Part shown: in pieces, positions 33,822-42,347 of the stretch
How the letters are laid out: each line of letters begins with the position of its first letter
How positions within the stretch are numbered: the first letter of the stretch is position 1
Assembly (NCBI GenBank): GCA_041402045.1
Contig: JAWKSZ010000029.1
Location: 1-64,000 of the forward strand
DNA: 64,000 bases
Reading direction: 5' to 3'
From: JAGQRJ01 sp041402045
Lineage (GTDB): Bacteria; Planctomycetota; J058
Program-made: the position numbers and the translations under genes
The notes under the pieces: generated by a model
What the model was told of the DNA's origin: nothing
Database searches by the model: none
The model's input: the letters and a program-made list of their open reading frames with translations, nothing else

Positions 33822-36197
33822 TCAGCGGGGGGGCTCGAGGCTCCGCAGGAGCTCTTCGAGCCTCTTGCGGGGGCCAGCCTCGCACTCCGAGTGCCCGAGG
33901 GCGCGCTCCAGCAAGGCCCGCGTCTGCGCGCGGTCGAAGGGAGAGCCGACCGTGTGGGGGAAATACAGGTGCAGCCGGGCGCTGACCTCCGCCACCTGGG
34001 ACAGTACGCGGAAGTTCTTGATCGGCGCTGGGTCCACCGGCTCGAGCATGCGTCGCGCGCGCACCGGGTCGCAGGGGACACCCGGCAGGTGCTGCTCGTC
34101 CCAGTTGAGCGCGTCGGAGGCCAGCTGCGCGCTGGCGCGTTCGTCGCCGTCGCGGGTGTGACCACGCTCGAGGCAGGCCGTCTCCCCCGGGGCGTCCTGA
34201 CCCAGCGCCCAGGGGGCGGAGATCCGATTCGCGAGGTGGAGGATGAGGTGCAGGTCGAAGCTCGAGGCGCGGGCGCCGCGGTCGCTGGCGAGGCAGAGCA
34301 GCGTGGCGGACAGGCGCAGGGTCGCCGCGGGGTCCTCGTCGCACGCGCCCGCGCGGACGTGCGCCGCGAGGGCGCTGCCGGCGCCGTAGACCGCGGTGGC
34401 GTTGGACTGGGCGAGGTCCTCGGGGGTCAGGTAGCGCACGAGCTCGCGGTGCACCGGGTCGAGCACGATCTCGGGGTCGATCGGGCTCGCCGCGAGGGCT
34501 GCGAGCTGGGCTTCTCCCTCGGCCTGGCGCAGCTCTGCCCAGTAGGCGAGGAGCCAGGACTGCTCGCGGGCGTTGAGCGGCTCCCAGAGCTCCGGCTCGA
34601 ACAGCGCCAGCAGGTGCTCGACCTGCACGCTTCGCGGCGGCGCCGTGGCGGGGGCCATGCGCGCCAGCCTCAGGATCACGACCCGCGTGCGGCGGTCGGC
34701 CGCGAGGTAGCCGGTCGAGGGGCGCGGGGCGTCGGCGCAGCCCGCGTAGAGCGCCTGGGCTCGGGACGCGTCCCGGGTGAAGCCGAAGCTGCCGTTGGCC
34801 ATGGCCTCCGCCACCCACAGGGTCGCGACCAGGCAGCCGGCCTCGGCGCTCTGGAATCCGAGGTGGCGGGCCATGGCCTCGCGCTGGCTCGCGTCTGGCC
34901 ACAGCGCCTCCGCCTCGGGGTGCACGAGGAGCTTGCCGAGGTAGCCCGCCGCGCGGAAGTCGCCGGCCTCCATGGCCGCCTGCAGCAGCCGGGCGATCTC
35001 CGGCGCCGGGGCGAGGAGCCGCCCTTCGGCGCGGTCCATTTCGCGCACGGCGCGGATCCGGTAGGCGGCCGCGTCGCGCACGTAGTGCGAGACGCGATCC
35101 TCGGGCGGGGTGTCGGCCAGGACCAGCTCGAGGTCAGGGAGGCGGGCGTAGAGCTGCTCGAGCTGGGCCTCGACCTGGGAGGCTGGATCCGCGGCGGGCG
35201 GGGGCGCGGGCAGGGGCGACGGGGCCTCGGCGCCGAGCGAATCGGACTCGGGCGGCGTCGTCGAGCTCGCGGCGACCAGGAGGTAGGCGCCCAGGCAGGC
35301 GCTCGCGACGGCGCCAGCGCTCGCCAGCAGCAGGGGCCAGCGGCGGCGCCCCGCGGGGCTCGGCGCGCGACGCCCGAGGAGCGCGTCGCGCAGCTCGTCG
35401 GTGTCGCGGAAGCGCGCGGCGGGGTCCTTGGCGAGGGCCTTGAGGCAGATCAGCTCCAGGTCCCTGGGCACCGCCAGGCCGGCCTCGGACGGCGGGCGCG
35501 GGGCGTCTTCGAGCACCTGGCGCATGCTCTCGATCAAGGAGTTGCCTTGGAAGGGCGGGCGGCCGGTGAGCGCGTGGTAGAGCACGGCTCCCAGGCCGTA
35601 GACGTCGGTGCGCGCGTCGACCTCGCCGCCCAGGGCCTGCTCCGGGGCCATGTAGGCCGGGGTGCCGATCACGTCGGCGCTCTGGGTCAGGGAGCTGCGG
35701 CGCACGCCGCGCACGAGGCCGAAGTCGGCGAGCAGCGGGCGGCCGTGCTCGTCGAAGAGCACGTTCTGCGGCTTGAGGTCGCGGTGGAACAGGCCCCGCG
35801 CGTGGACGAAGCCCAGGGCGTCGGCGAGGGTCGCGATCAGGCTCCGGGCCTGCTCCGGCTCGAGGGGGCCCCGCTTCAGGCGCTCGAGCAGGTCCCCGCC
35901 GGGGGCGTAGTCGAGCACGAGGTAGCCGCGGCCGTGGGCCTGGCCCGAGCTGTGCACGCGCAGCAGGTTCGGGTGCCCCTCCAGCGCAGCCAGCGCGCGG
36001 CCCTCGCGCGCGAGGCGCTCCTGGTCGACGGGGGTCGCGCCGGGGAGCAGGGTCTTGATCACCCGCAGCGAGCCGGTGGCGAGCTGGACCGCGCCCCACA
36101 CCTCGCCCATGCCGCCCCCGCCCAGGCGACGCTCGAGGCGGTAGCCGTCGATCACGCTGCCGGAGGTCCAGCCCTGTGCAGGAGGGGGTGCGGGCAT
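33822..36197 (-). CDS. Ser/Thr protein kinase with membrane span and helical C-terminal region
   Basis: A 791-aa kinase, tandem paralogue of the preceding entry. The domain runs from residue ~14 with LGGGGMGEV, RVIKTLL, HRDLKPQN, ADFGLVRG, MAPEQ and TDVYGLGAVLYHALTG. A membrane span follows near 295-315, then ~470 residues of extracytoplasmic sequence with one Sel1-like unit (FGFTRDASRAQALYAGCAD). The C-terminal halves of the two kinases have diverged far more than the kinase domains, suggesting different inputs. ATG 36197 has TAGATT exactly 6 nt upstream and no Shine-Dalgarno, consistent with a leaderless transcript. Confidence 0.92.
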   Translation of the reverse strand: MPAPPPAQGWTSGSVIDGYRLERRLGGGGMGEVWGAVQLATGSLRVIKTLLPGATPVDQERLAREGRALAALEGHPNLLRVHSSGQAHGRGYLVLDYAPGGDLLERLKRGPLEPEQARSLIATLADALGFVHARGLFHRDLKPQNVLFDEHGRPLLADFGLVRGVRRSSLTQSADVIGTPAYMAPEQALGGEVDARTDVYGLGAVLYHALTGRPPFQGNSLIESMRQVLEDAPRPPSEAGLAVPRDLELICLKALAKDPAARFRDTDELRDALLGRRAPSPAGRRRWPLLLASAGAVASACLGAYLLVAASSTTPPESDSLGAEAPSPLPAPPPAADPASQVEAQLEQLYARLPDLELVLADTPPEDRVSHYVRDAAAYRIRAVREMDRAEGRLLAPAPEIARLLQAAMEAGDFRAAGYLGKLLVHPEAEALWPDASQREAMARHLGFQSAEAGCLVATLWVAEAMANGSFGFTRDASRAQALYAGCADAPRPSTGYLAADRRTRVVILRLARMAPATAPPRSVQVEHLLALFEPELWEPLNAREQSWLLAYWAELRQAEGEAQLAALAASPIDPEIVLDPVHRELVRYLTPEDLAQSNATAVYGAGSALAAHVRAGACDEDPAATLRLSATLLCLASDRGARASSFDLHLILHLANRISAPWALGQDAPGETACLERGHTRDGDERASAQLASDALNWDEQHLPGVPCDPVRARRMLEPVDPAPIKNFRVLSQVAEVSARLHLYFPHTVGSPFDRAQTRALLERALGHSECEAGPRKRLEELLRSLEPPR

Positions 36198-36203
36198 GGC
36201 CCA

Positions 36204-36209
36204 AATCTA
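36204..36209 (-). promoter_or_regulatory. Putative -10 of leaderless kinase promoter
   Basis: TAGATT on the minus strand ends exactly 6 nt before ATG 36197. Confidence 0.5.
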
Positions 36210-36238
36210 GCCCAGGAACGGCGGGCGCGCCTGGCTGG

Positions 36239-38011
36239 CTACTTCTTTGCCGGGTCCTCGGGGGCCTGCGGGGCGCCGGTGGCGGGGTCGACGGCGAGGT
36301 CCAGGTCCTCGTCGGGGCGCAGGTAGAACACGAAGTGGTAGAGCATTTCCTTCTGCGACTGCAACCCCCAGCCCACGGGCCGGCTGGGGTCGGGGTTGTA
36401 GCCGTTGAGCGGGCTGTTGTCGTAGTAGGTGGAGCAGCGGATCCTGGCGCCGGCGGGCACGAACCGGGGCTGGCGCAGGACGTAGGCCATTTGCCAGTCG
36501 AAGCTGTAGTTGGGCACGGTCAGCAAGCGCTCGGGCTCGCCGCCCTCGAGCTGGAGGTCGAAGCTGAAGGCCTTCCCGCGCAGGTGCATGTGCCCGAACA
36601 GCGCGATCAGGAGCGCGGGGTGCTCGAGGGTGGTCTCGGCGTCCACGCGGTGGTGGTTCGCCCCGGCGGGCACCTCGAAGTCCCGGCGCTCGATCAGGGT
36701 GGAGTAGAAGCGGCGGTGCACCCGCCCGCGGGGGAAGCGGAAGCCGACCCGTACGGAGTCCTGGACCGCCGTCCCGTTGGGCTGGTAGTGGATCTGGAGC
36801 CCGAGCAGCGAGCCCTTGGGGATCAGGGTCGCGACCCCGAACCCGAGCTGCAGCGGCGGGCCGCCGGGGACCTTGCCCGCGATCACCTGGGAGCTGTCGA
36901 AGGCCTTCCCCGGGCGCAGGAAGAACAGGTTGCAGTGGTGCAGGACCTCGGGGACGGCGTTTTGGATCTCGATCGCCTCGACCCAGGTGTCGTGCTCGAA
37001 GCGGTGCGGGAGCATGACGTACTGGTAGGGCATGCTGCCCTCGGCCACCACCGCGGTCTCGCCGGGCTGCGCGAGCACGAGGTCGGGGGCCTTGATCGCC
37101 CACTCCTGCTTGGGGAACGCGCGCGGCGCGGGGGGCTCGCCCTCGCCGCGGGGCATGCCGCCCTGGACCCAGGCCACGAGGGTCGCGCGCTGCGCGGCGT
37201 CGAGGCCGCGGTGGTTGCTGAATTGCTCAGGGCCCTCGACCGCGAACCAGGGCGGCATGCGCCCCTGCTCCACGACCTCCGCCAGCATGTCGCCGGTGTC
37301 CCGGGCGTCCTCGTAGCGCGTGAGCGCGAAGGGCGCGGAGCCGCCTTCGCGGTGGCAGTCCTGGCAGTGGCGCTGCACGAGGGCGGCGACCTCGCCGTTC
37401 CAGGTCGGGACGCGGTCGTGGGGGCTGGGGCGCGCGGGGCCCGAGAGCTTGCAGCCGTCGACCGGGGTCTCGGGCACGCTCACCGGCTGTCCGGCAAGGA
37501 GCTCGTCCAGGGCCTCGACCAGGTCGCGGCGGGTGGGCTCCGCGCGGGTCCCGCCCAGGCGCAGCTGGTCGTCGACCCGCCCGCGGTAGCGCAGCACGCG
37601 CTCGGCGTCGAGCACCGCCACCTCGGGGCTGCGGGTCGCGCCCACCGCGCGGGCGGCCTCGCCCCAGGCGTCCTTGAGCGCGGGGAAGGGCAGCTCGTGC
37701 TCGAGGGCGAAGGCGGCCATGGCGTTCACGTCGGGGTCGGGGGTCACGTCCACGAACACGAAGCGCACCCCGCGCTCGGCGTAGTCCCCGGCGAGCCGGC
37801 GCAGCTTGGGCAGCGCGCGCAGCGCGATCGGGCACTTGCGGGTGGCGAACACGAGCGCGGTGATCCCGGGCTCGCCCAGGTCGTCGAGGGAGCAGGGCAG
37901 GTAGCGCACGTCGACCGCGGTGAACGGGGCGACGCGCGCGCCGATCGCCGGCTCCTCGGCCAGGGCGGGGGAGAGGGCGGCGAGCAGGGCCAGGCAGAGC
38001 AGGCGGCGCAT
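36239..38011 (-). CDS. Redoxin - cytochrome c - copper monooxygenase-like fusion protein
   Basis: A 590-aa secreted protein with a signal peptide (LLCLALLAALSPALA). Residues ~25-185 are a peroxiredoxin/thioredoxin-like domain with one Cys in FATRKCPIALRALPKL. A single CxxCH haem site (RHCQDCHREGG) lies near 235. From ~330 the sequence matches the C-terminal domain of type II ascorbate-dependent copper monooxygenases (EVLHHCNLFFLRPG, LLGLQIHYQPNG, LFGHMHLRGKAF, with His-x-Met-His). This three-part layout recurs in planctomycetes and acidobacteria; the reaction is unproven. It is the third gene of a TetR-lipoprotein-redoxin unit, 2 nt after the lipoprotein gene. Confidence 0.87.
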   Translation of the reverse strand: MRRLLCLALLAALSPALAEEPAIGARVAPFTAVDVRYLPCSLDDLGEPGITALVFATRKCPIALRALPKLRRLAGDYAERGVRFVFVDVTPDPDVNAMAAFALEHELPFPALKDAWGEAARAVGATRSPEVAVLDAERVLRYRGRVDDQLRLGGTRAEPTRRDLVEALDELLAGQPVSVPETPVDGCKLSGPARPSPHDRVPTWNGEVAALVQRHCQDCHREGGSAPFALTRYEDARDTGDMLAEVVEQGRMPPWFAVEGPEQFSNHRGLDAAQRATLVAWVQGGMPRGEGEPPAPRAFPKQEWAIKAPDLVLAQPGETAVVAEGSMPYQYVMLPHRFEHDTWVEAIEIQNAVPEVLHHCNLFFLRPGKAFDSSQVIAGKVPGGPPLQLGFGVATLIPKGSLLGLQIHYQPNGTAVQDSVRVGFRFPRGRVHRRFYSTLIERRDFEVPAGANHHRVDAETTLEHPALLIALFGHMHLRGKAFSFDLQLEGGEPERLLTVPNYSFDWQMAYVLRQPRFVPAGARIRCSTYYDNSPLNGYNPDPSRPVGWGLQSQKEMLYHFVFYLRPDEDLDLAVDPATGAPQAPEDPAKK

Positions 38012-38013
38012 GG

Positions 38014-39054
38014 TCAGTTGCCTTTCGCGAGGGGGGCGCAGGAGGCGGCGACCTCGACCAGCTCGGGGTAGGGCAGGTTCGAGATCAGGGTCAGGTGGGT
38101 CGTGCCCTCGGCCCAGCTCAGGACGTAGAAGCCGAACACGACGTTCAGCGTAGCGTCGTGGAGCCCGAAGGCCACGGGGATCCCCAGCTCGGGGACCAGG
38201 ATCGGGCCCATGTTGGGGATCTCGGTGAGCGAGAGCCAGTGGCCGCGGTGGCTGAGGATCAACGCGGCGCCGGTCGCCCCGTCGAGCTCGCTGATCAGGA
38301 CCTTCTGCAGCGAGTGTCCGGGGGGCAGGTGCTGGGGCACGAGCAGGGGGAACTCGGTCTGGCGCTCGGCCTCCTCCAGGCTCACCCCCTCCTCGGCCAG
38401 GTCCCACTCGTGCACGATCGCGCCCTCGGGGAGCTCGACGGCGAAGGCGTCGTCGGGGACCTCGGCCTCGAAGTCGATCGCCTCGGCGCGGAAGGAGTAG
38501 AACGGGCGGCCGTCGGTGTCCTGCATGTCCAAGCGCAGGGGCACGTGGAAGTGGGCGTCCATGGAGGCCTGGTAGGGGTAGAGCAGGGGCGCGGGCTCGT
38601 CGGGGGTCACGCTCCACTCGCTGACCGGGCGCCCGGCCACCGCGGCGGCCTCGTGCTCCTCGAGGTCGTAGCGCTCGAGCAGCCAGTGGGTGTTCCAGAG
38701 GATCGCGTCGCCGACCTCGTTGCGCGGGGGGACCTCCAGGTGCTTCACCCGCAGCCCGAAGAAGAAGCGCGGCCACCACACGGTGAGGGTCGAGCCGTCG
38801 AACACGAACAGCTCACCCCTGTGCTCCTCGGGCTCGACGACCTCGGCGCGCACGCGCCAGAGCTTGGCGTAGCGCACGCGCTTGCGCACCTCGACCGTGG
38901 GGTCGGCGCGCAGGATCCCGCGCTCGCTGAAGGTCGCGTCGTAGTGCTCGATCGCGTAGAGCCCGGTCGCCAGGTGGTGGGCGACGGCGTGGGCGCGCAG
39001 CCCGGTGCAGCCGGTGAGGGTCAGCGCGAGGAGCGCGAGCAGCGGGCGGGTCAT
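38014..39054 (-). CDS. Hypothetical lipoprotein
   Basis: A 346-aa protein. The leader ends LLALLALTLTGC, a good lipobox, so it is membrane-attached after export. The body is strand-rich (VRYAKLWRVRAEVVEPEEHRGE, LTVWWPRFFFGLRVK) and resembles LolA/MucB-type periplasmic lipid-binding folds, with a later segment like DUF4367 (FPLLVPQHLPPGHSLQKVLI). That is weak evidence, so function stays open. The start ATG overlaps the TetR stop (ATGA at 39051-39054) and the redoxin-fusion gene follows 2 nt downstream. Confidence 0.78.
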   Translation of the reverse strand: MTRPLLALLALTLTGCTGLRAHAVAHHLATGLYAIEHYDATFSERGILRADPTVEVRKRVRYAKLWRVRAEVVEPEEHRGELFVFDGSTLTVWWPRFFFGLRVKHLEVPPRNEVGDAILWNTHWLLERYDLEEHEAAAVAGRPVSEWSVTPDEPAPLLYPYQASMDAHFHVPLRLDMQDTDGRPFYSFRAEAIDFEAEVPDDAFAVELPEGAIVHEWDLAEEGVSLEEAERQTEFPLLVPQHLPPGHSLQKVLISELDGATGAALILSHRGHWLSLTEIPNMGPILVPELGIPVAFGLHDATLNVVFGFYVLSWAEGTTHLTLISNLPYPELVEVAASCAPLAKGN

Positions 39055-39659
39055 GGGGCCTCCCCGAGGCCGTGGGTGAACAGCGCGGCGATCGCGGTCA
39101 GCGCCTGGCCCTCGCTGAGGCCCAGGTGCCGGCGCGCGCCGATCATGCGCTCGACGATGAAGAAGTTGAAGAACTGCATGTAGACGGTGAGGAAGGCGGT
39201 CACCGGGTCCTGGCCCCCCGGGAGCGCGGCGCGGGCGCGCTCGCCGAGGGCGGCGCTGAAGCTCGCGCGCAGGGCCTGGTAGTAGGGGCGCACGTGGCGG
39301 CCCTGGAACTCGACCATGTCGACGTAGATCAGGGTCAGGTAGTCGCGGTGGGCCTCGACGGTGCGCCCGATCGCCTGGCCGAGGGCCTCGAGGTCGTGGG
39401 GGAACCGGCACTGGGCGAAGTAGTCGGCGAGGGGCGAGTCCTGGGCGGCGAAGGCGGCGTGCAGGCGCTCGAGGAGCGCGTCGAACAGCGCCTCCTTGCT
39501 GGGGTAGTAGGTGTAGATCGCCCCCAGGGAGACCCCGGCCTCCTCCGCGATCTCCCTGAGCCCGGTCCCGTGGAAGCCGCGGGTCTGGAAGCGCACGAGC
39601 GCCGCGTCCTCGACGCGGCGCTTACGGACTTCGATCTGGGCCGGGGAGAGCTTGGGCAT
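39051..39659 (-). CDS. TetR/AcrR family transcriptional regulator
   Basis: A 202-aa regulator with a clear N-terminal helix-turn-helix (RGFHGTGLREIAEEAGVSLG then IYTYYPSKEALFDALL). The C-terminal domain is unassigned. ATG 39659 is preferred to the longer in-frame start at 39770 because the TetR fold begins a few residues later and the intervening AT-rich DNA looks regulatory. It leads an operon with the lipoprotein and redoxin-fusion genes, and an inverted repeat at 39673-39690 just upstream suggests autoregulation. Confidence 0.9.
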   Translation of the reverse strand: MPKLSPAQIEVRKRRVEDAALVRFQTRGFHGTGLREIAEEAGVSLGAIYTYYPSKEALFDALLERLHAAFAAQDSPLADYFAQCRFPHDLEALGQAIGRTVEAHRDYLTLIYVDMVEFQGRHVRPYYQALRASFSAALGERARAALPGGQDPVTAFLTVYMQFFNFFIVERMIGARRHLGLSEGQALTAIAALFTHGLGEAP

Positions 39660-39672
39660 GGGGGTCTCAAAA

Positions 39673-39690
39673 AAAACGAACGAACGTTTT
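39673..39690. promoter_or_regulatory. Candidate TetR operator in AT-rich tract
   Basis: AAAACG-N6-CGTTTT lies 14 nt upstream of the TetR start, in the most AT-rich stretch of the window (A run at 39669-39676, CTTTTAA after). The CGAACGAACG core is typical of TetR-family operators. Confidence 0.45.
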
Positions 39691-39775
39691 CTTTTAAGGC
39701 CTGCCGAAGCTCGCGTCAAGGGCTCTCGGCTCCGCGGGTTGAGCCCCGCAGCCGGCGCCGTAGAATCCACGCCCT

Positions 39776-40204
39776 GTGGAGGCCAGCATGAAGCGTCCCT
39801 TGGCGTATCGGCACTTGGCGCGGATCTACGAGATGGTCGGTGTGTCCTCGGTGGCGCGGGTCGCCGTGGACCGGGGTCTGTTCCCGTCGCCCGAGCTCGA
39901 GCGCCTGGCCAGCGAGGACACGGCGACCGAGGAGGAGGTCCTGGCCCTGGCCCGCGATCGCGGCTGGACCCTGCCCGAGGCCGAGCCCTACCGCTGGGGC
40001 GAGGTCGGCTCCGAGGAGGTGCTGACCCTCCCGCGCCTGGTGCGGGTGCTCGACCGCGACGTGTTCGAGCTCGACGAGCTGGGGCGCACGACCGACGACG
40101 ACGAGGTCGCCTCGCTGGCGGTGCACGTGCGCCAGGAGCGCCGCGCGCTGCTGGCCGAGCTGGACCGGGTCTACCCCGGGATCATGCTCCCCGGCGCCAA
40201 GTAG
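39776..40204 (+). CDS. Hypothetical protein
   Basis: A 142-aa protein from GTG 39776, or 138 aa from ATG 39788 (GGAGG upstream). It is acidic and helical (LARIYEMVGVSSVARVAVDR, ERRALLAELDRVYPG). No motif, signal or membrane segment is recognised. TAGAAT at 39761-39766 ends 9 nt before the GTG, a likely -10. It diverges from the TetR operon and is followed by the diiron protein gene 98 nt on. Confidence 0.6.
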   Translation: MEASMKRPLAYRHLARIYEMVGVSSVARVAVDRGLFPSPELERLASEDTATEEEVLALARDRGWTLPEAEPYRWGEVGSEEVLTLPRLVRVLDRDVFELDELGRTTDDDEVASLAVHVRQERRALLAELDRVYPGIMLPGAK

Positions 40205-40302
40205 TCTGGGCGCGGGGCGGGGTGCGGACCCCGCCCGCTGCCCCGGTTCGTCTCGCCTGGCCGCCTCGCCCCGAGTAGCCTGAGGGGGCCGAGGAGGGCG
40301 CC

Positions 40303-41433
40303 GTGGGCGCGACCCTATCCACAGTGGACTCCCTCGACGCGCTGGGCGCGCGCGCGCGCACGCCCCGCAGCCAGGACGCCCTGGGTCGCCTGGAGAAGCT
40401 GGCCAAGAAGCGCGTGGGCCGCGAGGGCCCGTCCCTGGCGCGGATCGCCGCGAGCGCGGCGCTGCGCTTCGACGACTGGCTGGTCCCCGAGGAATACAGC
40501 GTCGGCTACCACACCCCGCTGTGGGAGGCCCTGAGCGAGGCCGAGCGCCTGGCGCTCAACCACTGGGTCTACTGCCTGCACTACAACAAGATCGTGCGCG
40601 GCGAGCGCATGGCGCTGGTGGCGAACTACCTGTTCGCCGACGCGATCGAGGCCCAGGCGCCCCACGTGGCCGCGCTCCTGCGCCACGAGGCCGAGGAGGA
40701 GCGCGACCATATCGCCGCCTTCTCCCGGACCACGAGCCGGATCTACGCGCACTACGGCGTGCCCGGGCGCTTCACCGGCGACAAGCGCGGCCACGTCTAC
40801 GTGCGCAACCGCCTGGTCGTGGGCTGGTTGCTCCGGACCTTCGGCGTCGACTTCATCGCGACCTACTTCACCGGGCGCGGGATCGCGAACCACCTGGGCA
40901 AGGGCTACGAGCTCCCGCTCTGCCGCTACCGCACCTCGAACGCCGCGGTGCAGGAGCTCTCCCTGCTCCACACCCAGGACGAGAGCAACCACATGGCGGC
41001 CTCGCACCTGATCACCGCGGCCAGCCCCGAGTGCCTCCCGGTGCACCGGCGCTCGCCCTGGAACCGCGCCGGCGCGCGGCTGGTGCTCAAGGCCACCGCG
41101 GTCATGACCTTCTCCGAGGCGATCGTGGAGCGCGTGCACCGCGAGGCGACCCTCGGCGCGCTGTGCTGCATGCGCGTGTTCGACGGGCGCTCGACCGCGT
41201 TCCTGCGCGAGCTGGTCCGCGCGCACTACGCCCAGCCCACCGGGATCCAGCGCTCGATCAACACCCAGCTCGCGCGCTCCACGGAGCGGCTGCTCGCCGG
41301 GGCGGCCCTCGAGCCCGCCGACCGCGCGCTGTGGGCGGAGACCCTGGTGCGCAACCAGGGCCACCTGCGCTTCCTGGGCGACGACGTCGCCCGGGGCTGG
41401 GCAGGCGGGGGCGCGCCTCAGTCCCGGCTGTAG
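40303..41433 (+). CDS. AurF-like diiron oxygenase family protein
   Basis: A 376-aa protein with ferritin-like diiron signatures: ALLRHEAEEERDHIAAF in the middle and LLHTQDESNHMAASH later, giving the ExxxH and DExxH spacing of the p-aminobenzoate N-oxygenase AurF family. Known members oxidise aromatic amines or other small substrates; the substrate here is not readable. GTG 40303 follows GAGGAGG. Its last 16 bases overlap the 3' end of the convergent amidohydrolase gene. Confidence 0.78.
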   Translation: MGATLSTVDSLDALGARARTPRSQDALGRLEKLAKKRVGREGPSLARIAASAALRFDDWLVPEEYSVGYHTPLWEALSEAERLALNHWVYCLHYNKIVRGERMALVANYLFADAIEAQAPHVAALLRHEAEEERDHIAAFSRTTSRIYAHYGVPGRFTGDKRGHVYVRNRLVVGWLLRTFGVDFIATYFTGRGIANHLGKGYELPLCRYRTSNAAVQELSLLHTQDESNHMAASHLITAASPECLPVHRRSPWNRAGARLVLKATAVMTFSEAIVERVHREATLGALCCMRVFDGRSTAFLRELVRAHYAQPTGIQRSINTQLARSTERLLAGAALEPADRALWAETLVRNQGHLRFLGDDVARGWAGGGAPQSRL

Positions 41434-42347
41434 GTCTCGGGGCGCAGGTCGCGGCGCAGGTTCCACCCCGAGGGGTCGGGGCGGGTGAGGGTGTCCAGCG
41501 CCACGTCCACGATCACCAGCCGCGGGTCCTCGCTCAGGTCGTTGAGCGGGCCCTCGGGGCCGACGACGTGGCTCTCGCCGAAGAAGGCCTGGTTCCAGGG
41601 CGGCTCCTGACCCAGGCGGTTCGAGCCGGCGATCACGATCCGGTGGCGGCAGGCGTCGACGGCGAACTCCTGGCGCCACATGCGCCGCGACTTCTCGCCG
41701 AAGGTCACCGCCGGGGAGACCACGACCTGAGCGCCGTTCTGGGCCAGGCTGCGCATGACGCCCTCGAAGTGGCGGTCGTAGCAGATCGCGACGCCCACGC
41801 GCACCCCCTCGAGCTGGAACACGGGGAAGAAGCGGTTGTCCGAGACGTTCGCCGGGCCCTGGACCATGAGCCCGTCGCTGCCGTCGTAGTAGTAGCGCTC
41901 GTCGAACACGCCCTGTTCGTTCTGGCCCTGGGGCACGTGCACCTTGCGGTAGGTCCCGAGGACCTCGCCCTTGGCGTCGATCACGACCGCGGTGTTGAAG
42001 CGCTGCCCGCTCTCCGGGTCGAGCTCGTAGATCGGGGCCACGACCGCGACCCCCAGCGCCGCCGCGGCGCGGCTCACCGCGCGCACCGTGGGGCCGCGGC
42101 GCGCGTCCTCGGCCATGTCGCGCCACACCGGGTGCTGGGTCAGGGCGAAGTAGGGCCCGTGGAACAGCTCGCCGAAGCACACGAGCTGCGCCCCGCGGCC
42201 CTTGGCCCGGCGCAGGAGGTCCAGGTGGTGCTCGACGCAGGCGTCGCGCAGCTCCGCCAGGCGCGGGCGGACCTCCTCCAGGCGGTCCAGGGGCGGGAGG
42301 TCCTGGACGGGGCACACGGTCTGGGTCAGGGCCAGGCGCAGGCTCAC
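41418..42347 (-). CDS. Carbon-nitrogen hydrolase (nitrilase superfamily; beta-ureidopropionase or carbamoylputrescine amidase-like)
   Basis: A 309-aa nitrilase-fold amidase with the full catalytic triad: Glu in LVCFGELFHGPY, Lys in YRKVHVPQG and Cys in VAICYDRHFEG. GVFDERYYYDGSDG is shared with N-carbamoyl-amine hydrolases. GTG 42347 overlaps the stop of an M20 carbamoylase-like gene (GTGA), so the two amide hydrolases are co-translated. A role in pyrimidine, hydantoin or polyamine-derived carbamoyl breakdown is the best inference. Confidence 0.88.
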   Translation of the reverse strand: MSLRLALTQTVCPVQDLPPLDRLEEVRPRLAELRDACVEHHLDLLRRAKGRGAQLVCFGELFHGPYFALTQHPVWRDMAEDARRGPTVRAVSRAAAALGVAVVAPIYELDPESGQRFNTAVVIDAKGEVLGTYRKVHVPQGQNEQGVFDERYYYDGSDGLMVQGPANVSDNRFFPVFQLEGVRVGVAICYDRHFEGVMRSLAQNGAQVVVSPAVTFGEKSRRMWRQEFAVDACRHRIVIAGSNRLGQEPPWNQAFFGESHVVGPEGPLNDLSEDPRLVIVDVALDTLTRPDPSGWNLRRDLRPETYSRD

